Assembly (NCBI GenBank): GCA_964407285.1
Contig: CAYOVG010000408.1
Span: forward strand, 1-5,621
Direction: 5' to 3'
From: CAYOVG01 sp964407285
Lineage (GTDB): Bacteria > Desulfobacterota > Syntrophobacteria > Syntrophobacterales > Syntrophobacteraceae
Length of the DNA stretch: 5,621 nucleotides
Shown here: positions 1 through 5,577 of the stretch, one piece after another
Layout: every line of letters starts with the position of its first letter
Numbering within the stretch: the first letter of the stretch is position 1
Made by a program: the position numbers and the translations under genes
Notes under the pieces: model-generated
Database searches by the model: none
The model's input: only the letters and a program-made list of their open reading frames with translations
What the model was told of the DNA's origin: nothing

Positions 1-7
1 CCAGAAG

Positions 8-1555
8 ATGGTGCGCAAAGACTGGAAGCTATTGCTCATCGATGACGATCCCGGAATCCGGAATGTGCTGTCCATCACGCTGGAGGACCTGGGATACGAG
101 GTGCTGACCGCGCCCGACGGAAGGTCCGGGATCGAACTGTGCGAGAAGGAATCGCCGCGGATAGTGATTACGGACATCCACATGCCGGGAATGAACGGCA
201 TCGAAGTGGTGCGGAGGATAAAGGAGAAAGATCCCAATAAGGAGGTTATCGTCATTACGGCTTTCAGTGAGGTCGAGTCCGCCGTTCATGCCCTGCAACT
301 GGACGCTTCCGACTTCGTGATCAAGCCGATCAGCCATGACGCTCTCCTGGTGGCGCTGAAGCGTGCAAAGGAACGTTACGCCACGCGCAAGGAACTGGCC
401 GACTACACGGCCATTCTCGAAGAGAAGTGGATACGGACGGCCGAGGAACTGGCCAGAACGTTCAATTTTCAGAAAATGCTCATCGAAAGCTCAATAGACG
501 CGGTTATCGCCTGCGACCACGAGGGAACGGTGGTCGTCTGCAACAGAGCGATGGAGCACATCCTGGGGCTTGCCAGGGAGGATGTCATTGCGAAAAGGGC
601 GCTCGCCGGCATCTTTGCGCCGGGAGAGAATCAGAAATTCCAACTGAAGCTCGCATCGGAAGAGTTCGGGGGCGCGGGAAGGCTCGTTCTTTTCGAGACC
701 GTCCTCCTCGGCAGTACGGGAGCGAAGGTGCCCTGCCAGGTTTCCGCTTCGGTGCTCCAGCAGGACGGCCAGGAGGTCGGGCTGGTGTGCTTTTTCCGCG
801 ATCTGCGGGAAATCAGGAGACTGACGCAGCAGTATGAAGATCAGGCCCGCATGCTCCACCAGGATAAGATGATCTCTCTCGGGAGACTGGCGGCCAGCGT
901 CGTCCACGAAATCAACAATCCCATAGCGGGCGTGCTCAACTACGCCCGGCTCATGAAGAAGATAACCGAACGGGGGGAACTGAGCGAGGAACGCAAGGAC
1001 AGGTTCAAGAATTACCTGGGACTCATGGAGAGCGAACTGGACCGGTGCTCCAGGATCGTCTCCAATCTGCTCGCCTTCTCGCGCAAGTCGAAGCTGGAAT
1101 TCGGGGAGGTCAACATCAACGACCTGATCTCCAGGTCCATCACATTGAGCGGGCATCGGCTCGCCCTGCAAAACATCAAGCTGGAGACGGCCCTCTCGCC
1201 GCTTCAGCCCAAAGTTACCGGAGACTTCAATCAACTGCAGCAGTGTATCATAAACCTCGTGTTCAACAGCATCGACGCCATGCCCTCCGGGGGGACCCTC
1301 AAAATAGAGAGTTGTGTGGACCCTTCGGGGCAAATCGTGGAAATCCATGTTGCGGATACCGGGTGCGGGATCTCGGTGGACGATCTCCCGTACATCTTCG
1401 ACCCCTTCTACACGACCAAGACGGAAAGCAAGGGGCTCGGCCTCGGTCTTTCCACCGTTTACGGAATACTGGACAGGCACAAGGGAACGATAGGAGTGAA
1501 GAGCCGTCCTGGAGAAGGCGCCGATTTCACCATCTCGCTGCCGCTGAAAAAATAA
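8..1555 (+). CDS. Hybrid two-component protein: receiver-PAS-histidine kinase (REC-PAS-HisKA-HATPase_c)
   Basis: A 515-residue cytoplasmic signalling protein. Residues 6-122 form a receiver: acidic cluster D12-D14, phosphoacceptor D56 in TDIHMPGMNG, T84 and K106 (IKP). A helical linker at about 123-152 leads to a PAS domain (about 155-270). The kinase core follows: H-box with phospho-histidine H300 (HEINNP, the NtrB/ZraS-like type), N-box N420, G1 box D450-T-G-C-G, F-box FDPFYTT at 464-470 and G2 box near 478-482. It ends in the usual FTISLPL. There is no transmembrane segment, so PAS probably senses a cytoplasmic cue and REC is controlled by an upstream kinase. No DNA-binding output domain is present, so its phosphotransfer target lies elsewhere. 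The start at 8 fits because the receiver begins at residue 7 as usual, although only seven upstream bases are visible and an earlier in-frame start cannot be excluded. All catalytic residues are intact. The family assignment is secure; the specific signal is unknown. Confidence 0.95.
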   Translation: MVRKDWKLLLIDDDPGIRNVLSITLEDLGYEVLTAPDGRSGIELCEKESPRIVITDIHMPGMNGIEVVRRIKEKDPNKEVIVITAFSEVESAVHALQLDASDFVIKPISHDALLVALKRAKERYATRKELADYTAILEEKWIRTAEELARTFNFQKMLIESSIDAVIACDHEGTVVVCNRAMEHILGLAREDVIAKRALAGIFAPGENQKFQLKLASEEFGGAGRLVLFETVLLGSTGAKVPCQVSASVLQQDGQEVGLVCFFRDLREIRRLTQQYEDQARMLHQDKMISLGRLAASVVHEINNPIAGVLNYARLMKKITERGELSEERKDRFKNYLGLMESELDRCSRIVSNLLAFSRKSKLEFGEVNINDLISRSITLSGHRLALQNIKLETALSPLQPKVTGDFNQLQQCIINLVFNSIDAMPSGGTLKIESCVDPSGQIVEIHVADTGCGISVDDLPYIFDPFYTTKTESKGLGLGLSTVYGILDRHKGTIGVKSRPGEGADFTISLPLKK

Positions 1556-1632
1556 AAATCCGACCGGGCCGCCTCATGCCGTCACGGTCCCGGGCCTCGC
1601 TCCCGCCCCGAAAACGCCCACGAGCGGCTGAA

Positions 1633-1929
1633 CTACGGACGGCGTGGTTCATAAACTACATGTTTGAGGTAACATTGAGAGGACTCACCGATAGGGGTCA
1701 GTGTTCTTGAGATGCGCCCGAGTCCGGCGATCAGGCCGAGGATGAGGGAAAAGAAGATGGAGACGACCGTGACCTCGAAGGTGACCAGGATGCAGTCCGG
1801 GATTAATTTCAGGATGTCCGGGTAGGGGTCGGGCCCGGGTATCGCCAGCCAGGCGAGGATCGCCGACGCTCCCGGGAAAGAAACCCTCCAGGCCGTGAAG
1901 ATCCCCGCACCGCTCGCTCGTCGCTTCAT
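1633..1929 (-). pseudogene. Truncated polar-amino-acid ABC transporter permease (HisM/GlnP-like), 5' fragment
   Basis: The frame gives 98 residues, of which about 1-75 look like the N-terminus of an inner-membrane permease of the His/Glu/Gln/Arg uptake family. They contain a GPDPY-type stretch at 32-36, then I-P-D-C-I-L-V-T-F-E-V-T at 43-54 and a hydrophobic membrane helix at about 46-70 ending GLGRISR. In intact members this is followed by the segment leading to the EVVRGTPLL-like motif and the rest of the five-helix permease domain, about 220 or more residues in total. Here it switches at R75 (base 1705) to unrelated sequence and stops at 1633. A good ribosome-binding site precedes the ATG, so the 5' end is original and the 3' part has been lost. 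No solute-binding protein or ATPase partner is visible nearby. It is very unlikely to make a working permease. Confidence 0.75.
1686..1711. mobile_element. Possible mobile-element end at the permease breakpoint
   Basis: The stretch around ACCGATAGGGGTCAGTGTTC sits exactly where the permease homology ends (codon 75, base 1705). From memory, GGGGTCAG-type strings occur near Y1/REP-associated transposon sequences in environmental Desulfobacterota genomes, which would make this a leftover end of such an element. No transposase, terminal inverted repeat or target duplication is visible, so the identification rests on position and resemblance only. Confidence 0.25.
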
Positions 1930-1933
1930 TTTT

Positions 1934-1939
1934 CCACCT
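1934..1939 (-). promoter_or_regulatory. Ribosome-binding site AGGTGG of the truncated permease
   Basis: Read on the minus strand, AGGTGG lies four bases before the ATG at 1929. It supports that start and indicates that the fragment is the true beginning of a once-functional gene rather than a chance frame. Confidence 0.7.
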
Positions 1940-2137
1940 ATTTTTCATCATCGAGCCTCATCGGACCGGCCGCATCAGCGCGATGACACATGCCGCCGTA
2001 CTGCATGGAGATCCACCTGGCCCGGATCTCCTATTCAACGTGTCGGGTCCTGGTTCGTCATTCATCGCTACCATCCTCTCGGGTCCGGAATACTGCTTCA
2101 GGTCTGTTCCACTCCGGTTTTCCACACAACTCCCGAA

Positions 2138-2161
2138 CGCTCGCTCGTCTCGCTCGCTCGT
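2138..2161 (+). repeat. Tandem 13-base repeat with core CGCTCGCTCGT (two copies; a third core at 1911-1921)
   Basis: The core CGCTCGCTCGT occurs at 2138-2148 and 2151-2161, a 13-base period. A third exact copy in the same orientation lies at 1911-1921, inside codons 3-6 of the truncated permease. The intervening CG/CT-rich sequence is also low in complexity. This is directly visible; function unknown. Confidence 0.7.
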
Positions 2162-2191
2162 CCCGCGCGCTCTTCCGCGCATTCGGCATTC

Positions 2192-2217
2192 CCTGCATCC
2201 GCCCCGCCGGATGCAGG
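2192..2217. repeat. Perfect 10-bp hairpin upstream of the ParB-like gene
   Basis: CCTGCATCCG (2192-2201) pairs perfectly with CGGATGCAGG (2208-2217) across a six-base loop. Neither strand has a T-run after the stem, so it is not a canonical intrinsic terminator. It lies about 20 bases before the 2236 start and could be a REP-like element, an operator or an mRNA leader structure. Confidence 0.6.
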
Positions 2218-2235
2218 AATCCGGACCCATAAAGC

Positions 2236-2757
2236 ATGAATGCCGAGGCGCTCACGCGGCGCATGCGCCGCAAAAACCGCACCGGCAGATTTGAATCAGA
2301 ATTGGTCCCGGTTTATTATGTGAAAAGTGATTTTTCGTTGGTGGAATACAAACCGGGATCAGTTGACGAATGGAAGGATAAAATGAAATTTTCTCTTGGC
2401 GATCATGCTTTTTCCATTGAAGACTCATGGTGGTCGGACGCAAAGATGAGCGATTTCAAACCGGAGGCGAAGCACTACTGCCCAACCGTCAAAGATGGAG
2501 TACGGGTACTCGACATCTCGCGCATCGAACCGCGCATACGCGCCAGAGGTTTCAACAGGAGGCGCCTCCTCAGAATCCTTACTGGCTTCAGAAAGGGCCG
2601 GGAGATCCCGCCCATCGAAGTCTTCGAATTCGAGGCGACGAACGGATACGTCTACCGGATAATGGACGGATACCACAGGTACCACTCCTCCATCGCAGCC
2701 GGTTTTACCCATATCCCCGCCGTCATTCTGGAGATCGAGAAAAAGAAGAAAAGATGA
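2236..2757 (+). CDS. Small protein with ParB/Srx-like nuclease-fold motif
   Basis: 173 residues, not matched to a named gene. Residues 123-132 (EIPPIEVFEF) followed by IMDGYHRYHSS at 142-152 and AAGFTHIPAVI resemble the ParB N-terminal/sulfiredoxin-like fold, in which a strand leads to a DGxHR-type motif and then G(F/h)xxIPV. That fold occurs in DNA-partition proteins, in some nucleases and in small ATP- or CTP-handling enzymes. No helix-turn-helix follows, so this is not a full ParB partition protein. The middle part (SIEDSWWSDAKM, about 60-71; KHYCPTVKDGVRVLDI) is unfamiliar. The tail is a basic KKKKR. The start is uncertain: an in-frame stop at 2230-2232 limits it to 2236 or later, no clear Shine-Dalgarno is present, and the Arg-rich first 20 residues contain a palindrome. 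In-frame alternatives are M10 (2263), TTG at 2302 or GTG at 2320. The first half is visibly more AT-rich than the second. The next gene converges on it. Confidence 0.65.
   Translation: MNAEALTRRMRRKNRTGRFESELVPVYYVKSDFSLVEYKPGSVDEWKDKMKFSLGDHAFSIEDSWWSDAKMSDFKPEAKHYCPTVKDGVRVLDISRIEPRIRARGFNRRRLLRILTGFRKGREIPPIEVFEFEATNGYVYRIMDGYHRYHSSIAAGFTHIPAVILEIEKKKKR
2256..2271. repeat. Perfect 16-base palindrome in the 5' end of the ParB-like gene
   Basis: GCGGCGCATGCGCCGC is fully self-complementary and encodes part of the Arg-rich N-terminus (residues about 7-12). The second in-frame ATG (M10, at 2263) lies at its centre. It may be an operator-like dyad or an element end. If the real start is downstream, the palindrome would be in the leader rather than in the coding sequence. 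Confidence 0.6.
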
Positions 2758-2824
2758 ACCGGCCGGACGGGCCGGGGAACCAGGTACTGATGAACTCGGG
2801 TTGATGGACATGGACAGAGTTTAA

Positions 2825-2874
2825 GATGCGCCTGCGGTGGACAAATGCGAAGCCTTGCCCACCGTAGGCGCATC
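2825..2874. terminator. 16-bp stem-loop between convergent genes, possible bidirectional terminator
   Basis: GATGCGCCTGCGGTGG (2825-2840) pairs with 2859-2874 over all 16 positions, with one G-T wobble, around an 18-base loop. It lies 67 bases past the stop of the ParB-like gene and 34 bases past the end of the dehydrogenase, the expected place for a shared terminator. Neither side has a proper T-run (minus strand: TTAAACT), so a REP/MITE-like repeat is an equally good reading. Confidence 0.5.
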
Positions 2875-2908
2875 CGCATCAACCCGCGTGTCTCACACCT
2901 CACGCCCT

Positions 2909-3889
2909 TTACGAGGTACTGAGGAGAGACTCTCTTTCCTCGCAGTTCGCGCAATAGAGCGGTTCCCTATTGGCGCCCGCTCTACGGATATTTTCGATAA
3001 CCACCCTCGCGACTCCCCGGGCGGCCTCGTTCGTAAAGGCCGCGACGTGAGGCGTCGCCAGTACGTTGAGCCGAAAGAGGGGGTCGTCGGGGTCGGGCGG
3101 CTCCTCCCAGAACACGTCCATTCCCGCGCCCGCGATCGTTCCCGATGCGAGCGCATCCACCAGGGCGCGCCGGTCTACAAGTCCCCCTCTCGCTATATTG
3201 ATGAGGAAGGCATCCCGTTTCATCGCGGAGAATGCTTCCCGGTCCATGATGGATTCCGTTTCCGGCGTAAGGGGGAGGCAGAGAACGACGTAATCCGATT
3301 CTTCCAGCAGCCGCCTGAAATCCGCCAGGGTCCCGACCCATTCCAGGTTCAACTGCCCGGCGGTCTGCTTCCGTTTCGAGCGTCTTATGCCGATAAGGCG
3401 GACGTCGAATGCGTGAAGCCGCTTTGCCAGCGCGCTGCCTATGCCGCCGAGCCCCAGGATTCCGACCGTCTTCCCGCTCAACGTCCTCCCGAAGGGTTCT
3501 CCCACTTTCTGCCGCGCCATGCTCCTGGCCATGCCCCTGAAATCTTTCGCCAGCCCCAACATGAGGTAGATCCCCAGTTCCGCCACGGAATCCGCGCTCC
3601 CGGAAGCGGTGGTCGGGACATTCGCCACCCGGATATCCAGTTCGCGCGCGGCATCGAGGTCTATTCCCTCGAGTCCGGCGCCGCACTGTTGGACGAGGCG
3701 CAGCCGGTCCGCCCGCTCGAGCAGTTCCCTGGTCACGGCGCAGGTGGTGGGTATCAGGATATCGACCCCCTTCAGGCTTTCTATCGAGTAACATCCTGTT
3801 GCTTCGATCCGGTGCTGCGGAAGCGCCGACCGGATCGCATAAAATATTCCGCCCCACGCATTCTCGGGGGCCGCAAATAGAACTTTCAT
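2909..3889 (-). CDS. D-2-hydroxyacid dehydrogenase (NAD(P)-dependent, glyoxylate/hydroxypyruvate reductase-like)
   Basis: 326 residues, the normal length for the family that interconverts 2-keto acids and D-2-hydroxyacids in the cytoplasm. The N-terminal catalytic domain has the family marker QQCGAGLEGID (67-77) and the helix SADSVAELGIYLML (98-111). The Rossmann domain carries GLGGIG at 146-151. The catalytic triad is complete: R234 (NIARGGLVD), E263 (WEEPP) and H281 (TPHVAAFT). After the second Rossmann strand, where NAD-specific members carry Asp, the sequence is IGIRRSKRK (166-174). These basic residues suggest NADPH preference, as in glyoxylate/hydroxypyruvate reductases (inference). The substrate cannot be told from sequence; phosphoglycerate or other 2-hydroxyacids remain possible, although the short length without an ACT domain argues against classic SerA. 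The ATG at 3889 starts directly with MKVLFAAPE, the first strand, and has only a weak GAGAAAG upstream. A hairpin with a T-rich tail sits in its leader. It stands alone, with no co-directional neighbour. Confidence 0.93.
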   Translation of the reverse strand: MKVLFAAPENAWGGIFYAIRSALPQHRIEATGCYSIESLKGVDILIPTTCAVTRELLERADRLRLVQQCGAGLEGIDLDAARELDIRVANVPTTASGSADSVAELGIYLMLGLAKDFRGMARSMARQKVGEPFGRTLSGKTVGILGLGGIGSALAKRLHAFDVRLIGIRRSKRKQTAGQLNLEWVGTLADFRRLLEESDYVVLCLPLTPETESIMDREAFSAMKRDAFLINIARGGLVDRRALVDALASGTIAGAGMDVFWEEPPDPDDPLFRLNVLATPHVAAFTNEAARGVARVVIENIRRAGANREPLYCANCEERESLLSTS

Positions 3890-3910
3890 GACGCTTTCTC
3901 ACTCACACAG

Positions 3911-3943
3911 ACAACAAAAGCGCATGAACCGGGATTCATGCGC
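3911..3943 (-). terminator. Terminator-like hairpin in the leader of the dehydrogenase gene
   Basis: On the minus strand a perfect 9-bp stem (3943-3935 with 3928-3920) and a six-base loop are followed directly by TTTTGTTGT, the form of an intrinsic terminator. It ends only about 21 bases before the ATG at 3889. It could end a transcript arriving from the right or act as an attenuator for the dehydrogenase. The T-run is interrupted by one G, so its strength is uncertain. Confidence 0.5.
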
Positions 3944-4021
3944 CGGAAATATGAACGAAATTCACATGAATCGGACTCATGAGACTCACAATCCCGAATT
4001 CATGGAAAACAGGCGTACATG
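3920..4021. promoter_or_regulatory. Cluster of CATG-centred motifs (ATTCATG/CATGAAT)
   Basis: CATG occurs at 3923, 3937, 3965, 3978, 4001 and 4018, mostly as TTCATG or CATGAA variants. It includes the dyads ATTCA-CA-TGAAT (3960-3971) and CTCATGAG (3977-3984). Such density upstream of a start codon may reflect repeated protein-binding sites. No regulator gene is adjacent, and the spacing (14, 28, 13, 23, 17) is irregular. Confidence 0.3.
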
Positions 4022-4120
4022 GACCGGAGATTCACGGAATTCGAGGCCGCACGAAACAACGTATCACGGCCGAGCCTCGCGTATCCGGCCGGTTGCCTGG
4101 ACAAAGAAGTCAACTGCAAA

Positions 4121-4150
4121 TTAAAGTTAATCATTACAGATAGATATATT
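4121..4150 (+). promoter_or_regulatory. Candidate sigma-70-type promoter in an AT-rich island
   Basis: TTAAAG (4121-4126) and TATATT (4145-4150) are separated by 18 bases. The -10 matches consensus at five of six positions and the -35 at three. It would fire toward the hydrolase, leaving a leader of nearly 190 bases. It stands out because the surrounding sequence is GC-rich; the AT-rich island could equally serve a promoter on the other strand. Confidence 0.3.
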
Positions 4151-4330
4151 AAGAAATAGCCCCGAATTCGAAACGAGCGGCCGGAAAGCAGGGAGCGGCG
4201 ACACTCCAAGATCCTCCCCCTCTCTGAACTCCGGCTAGTTGACTTGATGTTGCGCCCGGCTGTCATTACGGTATGTGCGTTTAAACGTGGTTTGCCGCTT
4301 TTACCTCATATTCTCAACCTTTACATGCAT

Positions 4331-4335
4331 GGAGG
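4331..4335 (+). promoter_or_regulatory. Shine-Dalgarno GGAGG that fixes the hydrolase start
   Basis: GGAGG lies nine bases before the ATG at 4345. This favours that ATG over the in-frame M11 codon at 4375, which has no comparable site. Confidence 0.7.
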
Positions 4336-4344
4336 CACATCCGT

Positions 4345-5445
4345 ATGCGACGCGGAAACTCTACTTACCGGCGAATGGATACTCTTCACCGATCAGGACT
4401 CGCAGCGCTGCTCGCGCTCGTCCTGCTGTCCGGCGGTTTCGACCCTCTCCACGGTGGAGAACGGGAAGACGCAGCCGACCGGCTGAACCGGTTTTCAACC
4501 TTTTCAGCTTTTCCCGGTACCGCATCCTGGGAAACATCGGCGCCCCAGGTCAAAACGATAGAGATTACGTCTTCGGCCGACGGCGAGGCGCAGCCGGCGC
4601 TCTTCTACGACTCGGGAACGGACCGGAAAAAGCCTCTCCTGGTCGTGTTGCACAGTTGGAGCCAGGACTACCGGCAGAAGTACAGCATTCCTTACGCGGT
4701 CTGGTCCGTCGCCATGGACTGGGTATTCATACATCCCGACTACCGGGGCGTCTTCGACAATCCACGGGCCACCGGCTCCGAACTGGCGGTTCAGGACATA
4801 GTGGATGCGGTGGAATACGCCACCAAACATGCCAATGTGGACACTTCACGGGTCTACCTCGTGGGGTTCTCCGGAGGCGCCATGACCGCCCTCATCATGG
4901 CCGGAAGATACCCCGACCTCTGGGACGCCGTGGTGGCCTGGGTGCCCGTCTACAACCTCACGGATTGGTACGAATACGTGACCGGGTTCCCCGGACGCCA
5001 CTACAAGGACCATATCATCGCCTCCTGTGGGGGCATTCCCCGAGCGGGTTCAGCCGCCGCGAAGGAGTGCGACAGGAGAAGTCCCAGCAGTTACTTGAAG
5101 AATGCCAGGGGCAAGCGGCTGCGTGTCTACCTGGCCCACGGCATAGACGACGATTTCGCCCTGCCCGGCAATTCGTTGAGAGCGTTCAACGACTTGGCCG
5201 ACCCGAAGGACGGAATATCGGATGAGGACATACGGTATATCGATTCGATGAAGCGGATTCCCGACAAGCTTGCGGGGGGGCGGGAGTACTCCGACGAACG
5301 CTACCGGGACGCCGGGAAGCCGCTGCTTTTCCGAAAAACATCAGGAAATGCAATAGTTAGCCTTTTCCAGGGCAGACATGATGTGCTATACAATGCGGGT
5401 CTGCAGTGGCTGAATCAACAAAGTGAGGAACAGAATAGACCGTAG
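4345..5445 (+). CDS. Exported alpha/beta hydrolase (esterase / prolyl-oligopeptidase-like)
   Basis: 366 residues. An Arg-rich n-region (1-16) and hydrophobic core (about 18-30) form a Sec-type signal peptide, so the enzyme probably acts in the periplasm or outside the cell; cleavage near 36-39 is a guess. The alpha/beta-hydrolase core begins with LLVVLHSWSQDY (98-109, the oxyanion-hole loop) and IHPDYRG (129-135). The nucleophile elbow is VGFSGG with S176. The acid is in HGIDDD (D269 by alignment with the usual HGxxD spacing) and the base is H345 in QGRHDVLYNAGLQWL. The triad is therefore complete. C228 and C242 could form a disulfide, in keeping with export. About 75 residues separate acid and base, longer than the simplest members, leaving an insert at 282-335. 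The substrate is not readable; an ester or peptide is likely. The gene stands alone, begins after a good GGAGG site and ends on the first base of a heptamer array. No classical terminator follows. Confidence 0.88.
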   Translation: MRRGNSTYRRMDTLHRSGLAALLALVLLSGGFDPLHGGEREDAADRLNRFSTFSAFPGTASWETSAPQVKTIEITSSADGEAQPALFYDSGTDRKKPLLVVLHSWSQDYRQKYSIPYAVWSVAMDWVFIHPDYRGVFDNPRATGSELAVQDIVDAVEYATKHANVDTSRVYLVGFSGGAMTALIMAGRYPDLWDAVVAWVPVYNLTDWYEYVTGFPGRHYKDHIIASCGGIPRAGSAAAKECDRRSPSSYLKNARGKRLRVYLAHGIDDDFALPGNSLRAFNDLADPKDGISDEDIRYIDSMKRIPDKLAGGREYSDERYRDAGKPLLFRKTSGNAIVSLFQGRHDVLYNAGLQWLNQQSEEQNRP

Positions 5446-5481
5446 GGTTGCGGGTTGCGGGTTGCGGGTTGCGGGTTGCGG
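5445..5481 (+). repeat. Five perfect tandem heptamers GGGTTGC, G-quadruplex-capable
   Basis: Copies lie at 5445-5451, 5452-5458, 5459-5465, 5466-5472 and 5473-5479, with a trailing GG. The first G is also the last base of the hydrolase stop codon. Five GGG tracts with four-base TTGC loops satisfy the canonical G-quadruplex pattern on the coding strand and in the mRNA 3' end. Simple slippage can create or expand such arrays. Confidence 0.9.
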
Positions 5482-5577
5482 AAAATCGCACGGGCCGCCA
5501 TGCCGTGTCAAGAACTTTTTGATCAAATCCGTAGATTTTATTCCAGGGCGGGACCCATGAACGATGGAGATACACTT

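Larger units (their letters stand above)
1556..2235. other. 680-base stretch without an intact gene
   Basis: It contains the permease fragment, its ribosome-binding site, the possible element end, three copies of an 11-mer and a hairpin. Right after the kinase stop the sequence is GC-rich with no stem followed by a T-run, so no terminator for the kinase gene was found. Minus-strand frames between 1958 and 2282 are open but rich in Arg, Gly and Pro, and I recognise no family in them. It reads as a decayed region. Confidence 0.6.
3890..4344. other. 455-base divergent intergenic region
   Basis: It separates the minus-strand dehydrogenase from the plus-strand hydrolase, so promoters for both should lie here. 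It holds the leader hairpin, the CATG cluster, an AT-rich island at 4118-4160, the short dyad ATTAA-AG-TTAAT (4120-4131) and a 9-bp inverted repeat at 4107-4115 and 4237-4245. The open minus-strand frame 4000-4266 shows no family features and has no ribosome-binding site that I could identify, so I do not call it a gene. Confidence 0.6.

Noticed and set aside
491..1480. Long open frame on the minus strand opposite the kinase
   Set aside because: It mirrors a gene with complete two-component motifs; its own translation shows no family pattern and is typical of an antisense frame in GC-rich DNA.
1958..2282. Minus-strand frames upstream of the permease fragment as part of its operon
   Set aside because: The translations (for example ending VIALMRPVR) do not resemble a solute-binding protein or ATPase, and composition is low-complexity.
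2837..3880. Long plus-strand open frame opposite the dehydrogenase
   Set aside because: It is Arg/Pro-rich with no recognisable motif, while the opposite strand has a complete catalytic triad and cofactor site.
4000..4266. 88-codon minus-strand frame in the divergent region
   Set aside because: No recognisable domain or ribosome-binding site, and it spans the AT-rich island, so it is probably not coding.
4239..4268. TTGACT as the -35 of a hydrolase promoter
   Set aside because: No acceptable -10 hexamer lies 16-19 bases downstream; the best candidate, TCATTA, matches poorly.
5490..5521. Intrinsic terminator formed by CACGG/CCGTG and the TTTTT run
   Set aside because: The stem is only five base pairs and the T-run begins several bases after it.
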